64,000 bases of DNA from Halorientalis sp. (lineage in GTDB: Archaea > Halobacteriota > Halobacteria > Halobacteriales > Haloarculaceae), in NCBI RefSeq assembly GCF_028275115.1, contig NZ_JAQCNH010000005.1, positions 1 to 64,000 of the forward strand, in the 5' to 3' direction. This document shows positions 17,493 through 25,412 of this stretch, one piece after another (the first letter of the stretch is position 1; each line of letters opens with the position of its first letter). The translations under genes were made by a program, and so were the position numbers. The notes below the pieces were generated by a model. The model had not been told where the DNA came from. It worked only from the letters and a program-made list of their open reading frames with translations, and made no database searches.

Positions 17493-17660
17493 ATGGCTCG
17501 AAACCACATCACGGACGGTTCGCATCGAGCGACGACCGGCCCGTCGGTCGAGACGGTCGAACTCGCGACGGGTGGCGCGGTCGTCTACGACCGAGAGAAC
17601 AAGGACGCCTGGATACGGGCCGGGGCCGGGGCTACGACCGACCGCACGGAGGTGCGGTGA
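17493..17660 (+). CDS. Small conserved haloarchaeal protein (DUF7331-like)
   Basis: This 55-residue protein has the core GGAVVYDRENKDAWIRA, which matches a small haloarchaeal family (DUF7331, from memory). A gtttatacgg box lies about 30 bp upstream of the ATG. Its final codons contain the GGAGGTG that serves as the ribosome-binding site of the protease gene starting 2 bp after its stop, so the two form an operon. Function unknown. Confidence 0.72.
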   Translation: MARNHITDGSHRATTGPSVETVELATGGAVVYDRENKDAWIRAGAGATTDRTEVR

Positions 17661-17661
17661 G

Positions 17662-19923
17662 ATGCACGTCCACAGTCGACTCCAACTGGGACTCGTCGTC
17701 GTGGGCGCAGTGTTGCTCATCGTGAGTCTCGTGCCGACGGCCGCCGCCGGCGGTGCGGGCGGTTCCGGAAGTGGCGCACACGCATCGGCCACCGCGGATG
17801 CCGGCGAGTCGGCGTCGGTGACGGTCACGAAGTCGACGTCGGCGGCCAACGGGAAGACGACCCTCTCCGGGACAGTGCAGTATCACGACACGGACGGCAA
17901 TCCACAGCCGGCCCGGCAGGTCGGGATCAAGATTCGACACGACGTCGTCGGTCCGGTCAATCCGGTGATCGCGAGGACGACCACCGACGATCAGGGGCGA
18001 TACTCGGTGCAGATCGACGTGTCGAAGTACGAGGCCGACGTTGATTTCGACGAGAAACTTCACCTGCACGTGCAGGCGGTCGCGAAGAACCCCGCGGTGA
18101 ACGTCGTCAACTTCGGGCAGAACCTCGACACCGCGAACGGCAACACCTGGACGCTCAACGAGGAGGCGACCCTCGAGCGTGGACAGGCGTCGGCGTCGGT
18201 CGATCTGACGGCCACGAACCAGAAGCCCCGCCGGGCCTTCCAGGTCGCCAACTGGACGCTGGAGGGGTACCGGTTCACTCGACAGGAGGCCGGTTGGACG
18301 CGCAACCGCGTGAAAGTGCTGTATCCGGCACCCAATCCCGACACCAACCAGTTCCAGTCGCCCTTCGAGAAGTTCGTCATCGGGAACAACGACTGGGACG
18401 CGAGCAAGCGCAACACGGTCCACCACGAGTACGGGCACGCGGTGATGAGCGGTCTGTTCGGGTACACGGGCTGGCAGATTCCCAAGCCTGCTAACTGGGG
18501 TTCACACTGCGTCTGGAGCGACACCGGGCGCATTACCGCCTGGTACGAGGGCTTTGCCGAGTTCTTCGAGGCCGCGGTCAACGACAGCCCCCAGACGGAC
18601 GGGATGTGGCTCGAACAGCATCACTACTACAACGAGACCAACGAGCACGGTCCGCAGTGTCCCGACTCGAACGCCAACGACGGCTACGACGGGGCGAAGG
18701 TCGAGGGCGCGGTCGCGAACATCCTCTGGGACGCCTACGACCCGGCGGACGAACCCCACGACGAGATCGACGGCGACCTCGGGACGATCTTCGACGCCGT
18801 CAACGAGACGGACAATCAAAAGCGAGTGGCGCGACCGTTCAACAGCGACCGCACGACGGACATCCACGACTTCTTCATCCAGTACGTGGACAACACCGGT
18901 CGCCACGAGGAGCTGCGGAAGAGCTACTTCGAGTACGGCATCGTCAAGCCCGACCGCTTCGACTCCGCGACGTCCGCGTCGGGACCGCTCACCGACTGCT
19001 CGATCCACTACTACCCCTGCTCGAAGCAACCGAAACACGACTGGACGACGCTCGACCCGGACGCGAGCGTCGACGTGATGCTCCACGGGAGTGACATCGA
19101 CAAGTACGTCCTCCAGCTGTCGAAGGGGGACACAATCAACGTGACCACGACGGCTCGCGGCGGTGGGACCACCGCGGCGTTCGAGGTCTTCGCGGGCGAA
19201 CCACCGTGGGGCAGCGGACAGCCGTCACCTGCGGTCGCCTCGTCGATCAAGAGCGGGAACGTCCACTCCGCCACGTTCACGGCCGACCGGAGCGGAAAGT
19301 ACACCGTGATCGTCCAACCGCCGGACGGCAGTTTCGAGCGGGTCACCAGCTACACCCTCTCCGTGACCAACGCATCCGACTCGACGGACAGCGGGGAAAC
19401 GGGTGACGACGGTCCGGTCCTGGGTCCGGGCGGCAACCTGACCACCGAGCCCTGTCCCACGAAGCCGAACGGCTGTGACTTCGACATCAACGTCTCCGAG
19501 TTCGGCGACGACGGCAGCGAGTCCGGGGACGACGCCGACGGGACGGCTGGAACCGATACCGCGAGCGGCTCCGGGTCCGGCAACACCGGGACCGGTGACT
19601 CCGAATCGGGCGACAGCGCCACGGCGGACACTGCTTCCGGCAGCCAGTCGGACGCGGCGTCGAGTCGGGCGACCCGAAGCGACTCGAGCGACGGGACGAC
19701 GACCGACGACGCGGCGGCCGCCCCGGCGACCGAGGGCGGCGCTGACGGCTCCAGCACCGTCGCGGACACGGCTCGGTCGGCTGGTGACGGCAGCGCTGCC
19801 GACGATCCCGAGGCGGCCGACTCTGACGGCGCGGACGACGGAATCACGGGCAGTACTCTCGGCGTCGTGCTCGCCCTGCTCCTGGCGTTGCTCGCGGTGC
19901 TGATCGCGGTCCTGCGGCGCTGA
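17662..19923 (+). CDS. Secreted, membrane-anchored gluzincin-like metalloprotease
   Basis: This 753-residue protein has a signal peptide (MHVHSRLQLGLVVVGAV), then a transthyretin-like beta domain (about 45-150). The protease domain has HEYGH (H255, E256, H259) and YEGFAEFFE with E296 as likely third zinc ligand. A PPC-like beta domain follows (about 470-575), then a long Ser/Thr/Asp/Gly-rich stalk and a C-terminal transmembrane helix with an Arg-Arg end. It probably digests proteins outside the cell while tethered to the surface. It shares an operon with the small gene at 17493. Peptidase family unknown; it could be inactive. Confidence 0.85.
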   Translation: MHVHSRLQLGLVVVGAVLLIVSLVPTAAAGGAGGSGSGAHASATADAGESASVTVTKSTSAANGKTTLSGTVQYHDTDGNPQPARQVGIKIRHDVVGPVNPVIARTTTDDQGRYSVQIDVSKYEADVDFDEKLHLHVQAVAKNPAVNVVNFGQNLDTANGNTWTLNEEATLERGQASASVDLTATNQKPRRAFQVANWTLEGYRFTRQEAGWTRNRVKVLYPAPNPDTNQFQSPFEKFVIGNNDWDASKRNTVHHEYGHAVMSGLFGYTGWQIPKPANWGSHCVWSDTGRITAWYEGFAEFFEAAVNDSPQTDGMWLEQHHYYNETNEHGPQCPDSNANDGYDGAKVEGAVANILWDAYDPADEPHDEIDGDLGTIFDAVNETDNQKRVARPFNSDRTTDIHDFFIQYVDNTGRHEELRKSYFEYGIVKPDRFDSATSASGPLTDCSIHYYPCSKQPKHDWTTLDPDASVDVMLHGSDIDKYVLQLSKGDTINVTTTARGGGTTAAFEVFAGEPPWGSGQPSPAVASSIKSGNVHSATFTADRSGKYTVIVQPPDGSFERVTSYTLSVTNASDSTDSGETGDDGPVLGPGGNLTTEPCPTKPNGCDFDINVSEFGDDGSESGDDADGTAGTDTASGSGSGNTGTGDSESGDSATADTASGSQSDAASSRATRSDSSDGTTTDDAAAAPATEGGADGSSTVADTARSAGDGSAADDPEAADSDGADDGITGSTLGVVLALLLALLAVLIAVLRR

Positions 19924-19973
19924 TTGCCGCCGGACCCGCCACCCGAGGACGTTTTTAGCGTGCGGACAGAGAA

Positions 19974-20025
19974 GTCCCCATCATCAAGAAGCGAACCGAA
20001 GGTGAGCGAGTAGGGTGGGGGTAAG
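19974..20025 (+). mobile_element. Second TnpB/IS1341 3' tail remnant
   Basis: The stretch shares tcaagaagcgaacc and ggtgagcgagtagggtgggg with the tail at 8128-8219, now on the plus strand. The internal segment is shorter, and the 5' arm of the hairpin is degraded (CCCCATCA instead of CCCCACCCT). Only the right-end/omegaRNA-like part remains, in the 216-bp spacer between the protease and the alpha/beta hydrolase. The spacer has nothing else I can identify. Confidence 0.6.
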
Positions 20026-20139
20026 CTGACGCTGTGGCGGTCCGGGGAACAGGTCGGGAGCGAACGCGGTGGCCGGGCGCGGCTGAGAGCCCGACCCGCA
20101 TCGGGAGGGTTCAAACCAGTGGCCGCGCAACAACCAGGT

Positions 20140-20928
20140 ATGCCGACCGCGACCAACGGCGACGTGGACCTGTACTACGAGACCGCCGGCGCGGGCCCGA
20201 CGGTCGCGTTCGTCGAGTCGGCCGGCTACGGCGCATGGTGCTGGTCGTGGCTCGTCGACGCACTCGCCGGCCCCGTCGAGACGCTCGTCTGGGATCTCCG
20301 GGGGACCGGCCGTTCGGACGCCCCGTCGGGCCCTTACGACGTGGCGACGCTGGCCGCCGACCTAGAGGCCGTGCTCGCAGACCACGGGGCTCGAACTGTG
20401 CACCTCGTCGGTGCGGGGCTGGGGGGGATGGTCGCGCTCCAGCACGCCCGCGACCACGGACGGGCGGCCACGGTGGCCCTGCTTGGGACGACCGCCGACG
20501 GGAGTCGCGTCGACACAGCGGCCCTGAGAGGGTTACAGGCCCCGCGGGACGACCTCGACGCACTCCGGGATTCGCTTCGCAGTGCGTTTTCGCCCGGCGT
20601 CGTCGAGGGTCACCCCGACGCAGTCGACCGGATCGTGGGCTGGCGGGCCGAGGACGACGCCGACTCCACGGGTTGGGCGGCACAGAGAGGGGCGATGACC
20701 GGCTTCGGGATGCCGGACTGCTACGAGGTGACGACGCCGGCACTCGTCGTTCACGGCCGCGACGACGCCGTGGTCCCGGTCGGGGCGGGGCGGGACCTCG
20801 CCGACGGTCTCCCGCGCGGGACCTTCGAAGGGGTCGACGCCGGCCACCTCGTGGCCGTCGAGGAACCGACGGTCGTAACGGACGCGCTGGCGGGTCATCT
20901 GGACGAGGCCGGCGCTCTGGACCGTTGA
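20140..20928 (+). CDS. Alpha/beta-hydrolase-fold protein lacking the nucleophile Ser
   Basis: This 262-residue protein has the fold's oxyanion region, WDLRGTGRSDAP, the nucleophile-elbow region VGAGLGGM, the acid strand VVHGRDDAVVP and the terminal His in DAGHLVAVEEP. The elbow reads G-A-G-L-G where GxSxG is expected, so the nucleophile Ser is Gly (codon GGG). It may therefore be a non-hydrolytic member or use a different residue. The start at 20140 gives MPTATNGDVDLYYE; an upstream GTG at 20119 is possible. Substrate unknown. Confidence 0.85.
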   Translation: MPTATNGDVDLYYETAGAGPTVAFVESAGYGAWCWSWLVDALAGPVETLVWDLRGTGRSDAPSGPYDVATLAADLEAVLADHGARTVHLVGAGLGGMVALQHARDHGRAATVALLGTTADGSRVDTAALRGLQAPRDDLDALRDSLRSAFSPGVVEGHPDAVDRIVGWRAEDDADSTGWAAQRGAMTGFGMPDCYEVTTPALVVHGRDDAVVPVGAGRDLADGLPRGTFEGVDAGHLVAVEEPTVVTDALAGHLDEAGALDR

Positions 20929-20994
20929 ACGCGGGGACGGCAAGACGTGTCGGGACGGACGGACATTTGAGTCTGGAGTGTATATTATATAACA

Positions 20995-21723
20995 ATGACG
21001 CGGCCACGCATCGCTCTGTTGAACGCGGCCCACGAAGCCGCGGACACCCGGCGAAACTTCCGGCGCGAACTCGACGCGGATCTGGTCGAATTTCACTGCC
21101 CGTCTGGCGAGGTGCCAGAGGGCCTCCGCTACGACGGGTTCGTCGTGACGGGGTCGCGGGCTTCCGTCTACTGGGAGCGGGAGTGGATCGGCCGGTTGAA
21201 AACCTGGGTTGGCGACGCCATCGGGGCTGGTCTCCCCGCGCTGGGCGTGTGTTACGGCCACCAGTTGCTCGCGGACGTGATGGGCGGACGCGTCGAGGCC
21301 ATGGACGAGTACGAGATCGGCTACCGCACCGTCGAGCAGGACGGCCGCAACCGACTCCTCGACGGCGTTGACGACGACTTCACCGTCTTCACCACTCACT
21401 CCGACCGCGTGGTCGAAGCCCCGCCCGGCGCGACCGTCTTCGCCAGAAACGACTACGGTATCCACGGCTTCCGGAAGGATCGCGTGTTCACCGTCCAGTT
21501 CCACCCCGAGTACGACATGGAGACGGCGACATCGGTCACCGAAGGGAAAGACGACCAGTTGAGTCAGGAACGCATCGAGCAGGTACTCGCCGGCATTCAC
21601 CCCGACAACTACGACGCCGCCTGCGAGGTAAAACGCCTGTTCGACAACTTCACCGCCTTCGTCCGCGAGGTCCAGGCCGACCGCACCGACGGCGACGCTG
21701 CGACCGGCGCGGCAGACGACTAG
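20995..21723 (+). CDS. Class I glutamine amidotransferase-like protein
   Basis: This 242-residue protein carries the GATase1 triad: Cys in LGVCYGHQLLA, His and Glu in VQFHPEYD. VVTGSRASVYW forms the oxyanion strand and a THSDRV loop is present. It resembles stand-alone GMP-synthase-type amidotransferase domains, but without a synthetase partner in the window its target is unknown; gamma-glutamyl hydrolysis of other compounds is also possible. A tatattatataac sequence about 20-30 bp upstream gives a clear leaderless promoter. Confidence 0.88.
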   Translation: MTRPRIALLNAAHEAADTRRNFRRELDADLVEFHCPSGEVPEGLRYDGFVVTGSRASVYWEREWIGRLKTWVGDAIGAGLPALGVCYGHQLLADVMGGRVEAMDEYEIGYRTVEQDGRNRLLDGVDDDFTVFTTHSDRVVEAPPGATVFARNDYGIHGFRKDRVFTVQFHPEYDMETATSVTEGKDDQLSQERIEQVLAGIHPDNYDAACEVKRLFDNFTAFVREVQADRTDGDAATGAADD

Positions 21724-21876
21724 CTCGTTCGACCGGCGTGTCACGACGCCGAACAATTCGGCCACGGGAATCCCCGTCGGGGTCTCTCCCACCGAGAGAC
21801 GGGCCGGCGAGTCCGGCGGTTAACAACGTCGACTCTGTTGAGTAGTGTTTTTACCACTGGAAACCTAAGCAACTGT

Positions 21877-23040
21877 ATGCTCGACTACTACGGCGTGGAA
21901 GCGGACCTCTCGGAGGAGGAGCGGATGATCCAGGAGTCGGCCCGCGAGTTCGTCGACGAGAAAGTGCGGCCGGACATCGGCGAACACTGGATTGAGGGTA
22001 CGTTCCCGAAAAAATTGATCCCGAAGATGGGGGAGATGGGGTTTTACGCGCCCAACCTGGAGGGCTACGACTCGCCCAACGTCAGCGAGAAGGCGTACGG
22101 TCTGCTGATGCAGGAACTGGAGGCGTGTGACTCGGGCCTGCGCTCGATGGCCTCCGTGCAGGGCGCGCTCGTCATGTACCCCATCCACGCCTACGGCAGC
22201 GAGGAGCAGAAGGACCACTGGCTGCCCAAACTCGGCTCCGGCGACGCCGTCGGCTGTTTCGGCCTCACCGAACCGGAACACGGCTCGAACCCCACCGCAA
22301 TGGAGACCCGCGCCGAGGATGCCGACGAGGGATATATCCTCAACGGCTCGAAGACCTGGATCACGAACTCACCCATCGCGGACGTGGCCGTCGTCTGGGC
22401 CCGAGACAAGACGGACCCGGATACGCCCGTTCGCGGCTTCCTCGTCGAGACGGACCGGGACGGCGTCAGCACAAACAAGATCGACGAGAAGCTCTCTCTG
22501 CGGGCCTCGATCACCGGCCAGATCGGCCTCAACGACGTGTACGTCCCCGAGGAGAACCTCCTACCCGGCGTCGAGGGCATGGGCGGTCCGCTGGGCTGTC
22601 TCACGCAGGCCCGCTACGGCATCGCGTGGGGCGCAGTCGGTGCAGCCCGAGATAGCTTCGAGACCGCCCGCCAGTACGCCACCGACCGTGAGCAGTTCGG
22701 CGGCCCTATTGCTCGGTTCCAGCTCCAGCAGGACAAGTTCGCAGAGATGGCCACCCAGATTACGCTCGCGCAACTGCTCGCCCACAGACTCGCAGACCTC
22801 AAGGAACGCGGCGACATGCGCCCACAGCACGTCTCGATGGCCAAGCGCAACAACGTCCGGATGGCCCGGAACCAGTCCCGGATCGCCCGCGAGATTCTCG
22901 GTGGCAACGGCATCACGGCGGACTACTCGCCGATGCGCCACATGGCGAACCTCGAGACCGTCTACACCTACGAGGGGACCCACGACATCCACACCCTGAT
23001 TCTGGGAGAGGACCTGACCGGGATTTCCGCGTACGAGTGA
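21877..23040 (+). CDS. Acyl-CoA dehydrogenase, glutaryl-CoA dehydrogenase-like
   Basis: This 387-residue FAD enzyme has GCFGLTEPEHGSNP and SKTWITNSPIADV in the FAD and substrate regions and YEGTHDIH near the C-terminus, where the catalytic Glu of glutaryl-CoA dehydrogenase lies. The RSMASVQ, SLRASITGQI and RYGIAWGA stretches also follow that subfamily, so oxidation and decarboxylation of glutaryl-CoA is plausible, though a general short-chain acyl-CoA role cannot be excluded. The ATG at 21877 is preferred to a TTG at 21838. A gtttttacc box sits about 30 bp before it. Confidence 0.92.
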   Translation: MLDYYGVEADLSEEERMIQESAREFVDEKVRPDIGEHWIEGTFPKKLIPKMGEMGFYAPNLEGYDSPNVSEKAYGLLMQELEACDSGLRSMASVQGALVMYPIHAYGSEEQKDHWLPKLGSGDAVGCFGLTEPEHGSNPTAMETRAEDADEGYILNGSKTWITNSPIADVAVVWARDKTDPDTPVRGFLVETDRDGVSTNKIDEKLSLRASITGQIGLNDVYVPEENLLPGVEGMGGPLGCLTQARYGIAWGAVGAARDSFETARQYATDREQFGGPIARFQLQQDKFAEMATQITLAQLLAHRLADLKERGDMRPQHVSMAKRNNVRMARNQSRIAREILGGNGITADYSPMRHMANLETVYTYEGTHDIHTLILGEDLTGISAYE

Positions 23041-23274
23041 CGCTGTAACCGCGACGTGTTCGCTGCGAGCGCGGGCAGCGCTCCCGGTTGTTTATTCGAC
23101 GAGCCAGCCCCAGTTACCGGGTCGGCGTCGGGGCGGCAGTCGCCGTCCTCACACTGGAACCGCCGGGGTTCGTCCGAAGGGCGACTGCGATCGGCGGTCG
23201 GGTCGGTTTCGAGGGGGTCAAAAACGTAATACCGGCGGACGCCGGCACCGGAATCAAGACTGACAGTACTGTAG

Positions 23275-23742
23275 TCAGTCGAACCGGCCCGTCTCCGCTC
23301 CGCACTCGACACAGACGGTCAGGATGGCGTCGCGGTCGTCGGTTAGTTCCAGGTCCTGTTCGGTCTGCCCCACGCAATCGTCACAGTGGCGAAGCATCTC
23401 GGTTTCGCCCATCTCCTGCGGTGCGCCCATGGCGAGCGCGACGACCCGGTCTGTCCCCTCGTTGGTGCCCAGTTGCCACTCACCGGGGGCAAAACGGACA
23501 CACTCTCCCGCGGTCACCGTGGTTTCGCCGTCCTCGGTGTCGAATGTCACTGTCCCGGATTCGATGTAGAACACTTCCTCCTGGTCACTGTGTCGGTGAT
23601 AACCGAACCCGAAGCTGTCGCCCGGTTCGAGCTCGTAGTAGTTCAGCGTCATATCGGTCGCACCGAGGGCGTCCCCGAGTTTGCGTTTGGTGTCGGCCGG
23701 ACTCATCCGGTTGTCAGCGTCGTCGACGGTAATTCGCTTCAT
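23275..23742 (-). CDS. Cupin-domain protein with C-terminal zinc ribbon
   Basis: This 155-residue protein has a cupin beta-barrel (about 28-105) with YHRHSDQEEVFYIESGTV and PGEWQLGTN metal-site motifs. An unusual C-terminal extension follows, with HCDDC and VCVEC, a four-Cys zinc ribbon. The combination suggests a metal-dependent sensor or small-molecule binding protein rather than a plain enzyme. It is monocistronic. The 234-bp spacer before it shows nothing else. Confidence 0.83.
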   Translation of the reverse strand: MKRITVDDADNRMSPADTKRKLGDALGATDMTLNYYELEPGDSFGFGYHRHSDQEEVFYIESGTVTFDTEDGETTVTAGECVRFAPGEWQLGTNEGTDRVVALAMGAPQEMGETEMLRHCDDCVGQTEQDLELTDDRDAILTVCVECGAETGRFD

Positions 23743-23888
23743 AGCCGGTCTTCTCGAGCGAGGAACAAAAGTCTACGGCGAACGTGTGACGCGGTCAAAG
23801 CGAGCGCCGCCGAACGGGCAGACTGCGCTAGAATGGTCTCAGCGTCGTTAACTCGGGATACGGCGAGCGAAAAAATACCGACGAACGC

Positions 23889-24053
23889 TCACTCGTGGCC
23901 GTCGATGTCGAGTTCCTCTTCGAGGTTGGCGAGGGCGTCGCTGTCGGCGAGGGACTCCATCTGTTCGCGGAAATGCGTCTCACACACGCCCACCTTGACG
24001 CCGTCTTTTTCGACCGCGATCTCCGCGTCGCGGTCGCAGTAGTGACACCGCAT
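23889..24053 (-). CDS. Small zinc-finger protein (DUF6757-like)
   Basis: This 54-residue protein reads MRCHYCDRDAEIAVEKDG and then VCETHFREQ: a CxxC plus CxxH zinc site (C3, C6, C24, H27), followed by an acidic helix. It matches a small family widespread in haloarchaea (DUF6757 from memory). It lies just downstream of the PHP gene on the same strand (spacing 43 bp), so co-transcription is likely. Function unknown. Confidence 0.8.
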   Translation of the reverse strand: MRCHYCDRDAEIAVEKDGVKVGVCETHFREQMESLADSDALANLEEELDIDGHE

Positions 24054-24096
24054 ATAGAGCAGTACGACGCCCGCGGTTTTGAACCCTGCGAACTCG

Positions 24097-24888
24097 TCAG
24101 CCGGCCGTCTGACGGTCGAGTGTGGCGAGCAGTCGCTCGGTCGCCGCCGAATCCAGCCCGGCTCGACTCAGTTGTCGGTCGTGGGCGTCACTCCCCCCGG
24201 TCACGAGCAGGTTGTGGGCTTCGACGGCCCGGTCGACGGGCGTCGGGTCGGTGTCGTGCGCGTAGGGGTAGTATCGCTCGACGGCGTCGAGGTCGGCCGT
24301 CAAATCGAGGGCGGCTGCGTGGTCACGGTACCGGAGCGGGTGTGCCAGGCCGACCACTCCGCAGGCCTCAGCCAGGACCTCGCGCCCCCGCTCGAAGGTT
24401 GGAATGTCGCGGGCGATATAACAGGGACAGTCGCTGCCGATGAGATGCTCGAACGCGTCCTGATACTCTTCGTCGGCAGAGCTCTCGTCGATAGCCTGTG
24501 CGATGTGCGGCCGGCCGATCCCAGGCCGTGGCTCGATATCGAGGGTGACGCCGAGACGGTCCTCGACACACTCGACGATGGCGCGGCCACGCTGTTCACG
24601 GTCGCGTTGGATTTCGTCGACCAAGGCCGTGAGCGCGGGCGTCGGCTCGACGCCGTACCCCAGCAGGTCGACCCGCAGGGCGCCAGCGTCGACCCGGAGT
24701 TCGACCCCGTGGACGAGCGTGACGCCATCGCGTTCGGTGACGGGCGCGTCGAGTGCGGGCTGCATCCGGTCGTGGTCGGTCAGTGCCACGACCTCGACGC
24801 CGGCGCTGTGGGCCGCCTCGGGCACTGCGTCGAGCGTCAGCGTCCCGTCCGAGCGCGTCGTATGGACGTGTAAGTCCGCGACGGTCAT
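24097..24888 (-). CDS. PHP-domain phosphoesterase
   Basis: This 263-residue metal-dependent phosphoesterase starts MTVADLHVHTTRSDGTL. Other motifs are ALTDHDRM, HGVELRV, a LAHPLRY histidine and a C-terminal GGSDAHD. These are the metal ligands of the PHP family (trpH/YciV type), which hydrolyse small phosphate esters or short nucleic acid ends. The start could also be GTG at 24906 or ATG at 24957; 24888 is chosen because the first metal motif normally lies near the N-terminus. Confidence 0.88.
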   Translation of the reverse strand: MTVADLHVHTTRSDGTLTLDAVPEAAHSAGVEVVALTDHDRMQPALDAPVTERDGVTLVHGVELRVDAGALRVDLLGYGVEPTPALTALVDEIQRDREQRGRAIVECVEDRLGVTLDIEPRPGIGRPHIAQAIDESSADEEYQDAFEHLIGSDCPCYIARDIPTFERGREVLAEACGVVGLAHPLRYRDHAAALDLTADLDAVERYYPYAHDTDPTPVDRAVEAHNLLVTGGSDAHDRQLSRAGLDSAATERLLATLDRQTAG

Positions 24889-24995
24889 GCCATCGTTGAG
24901 TTCCACGCACTCATCCCCCTTGCGGTCGTGGTCCTTAATTGCAATAGAAGACTGCATAGGGAACGTTTATCAACGACTATGAACGATTGAGTAGT

Positions 24996-25283
24996 ATGCG
25001 TTTACTCAGTGGGCTGGACGACCGAATCGGTGCGCACACCTACCCGGCGACGACCGAGGAGGTCATCGAGGAGTACGGAGACATCGAACTCGAACTGCCC
25101 AACGGTGACGAGCGGTTGGGGGACGTGCTGGGACGGCTCGGAACTGAGACGTTCGAGACGGCGGAAGACGTGCGTGTGGCGGCGCTCTCGGCTGTCAGCA
25201 GCAACGCCATCGGTCGGGAAGGGTACAGCGACCGCGACCCGTCCTGCATCGGCGAGGACGGACACGATCAGGTCTCGTTCTGA
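24996..25283 (+). CDS. Haloarchaeal conserved protein (DUF5789-like)
   Basis: This 95-residue acidic protein begins MRLLSGLDDRIGAHTYPATTE and has an ELELPNGDERLGDVLGRL core, matching the haloarchaeal DUF5789 family (from memory). A gtttatc TATA-like box lies about 28 bp before the ATG, so the mRNA is leaderless. It is divergent from the PHP gene. No function is known. Confidence 0.78.
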   Translation: MRLLSGLDDRIGAHTYPATTEEVIEEYGDIELELPNGDERLGDVLGRLGTETFETAEDVRVAALSAVSSNAIGREGYSDRDPSCIGEDGHDQVSF

Positions 25284-25412
25284 CTCGTCGGGCACCGTCG
25301 GCAACCGGTCTCCGACGACCCGAGAATCTCTGGCCCACCGGTCGGCCCGGAGAGTCAAATAGCCTTTTTACTCAACGATACGACCTTTGTTGAGGCTAGA
25401 AAAGTCGTCGGT

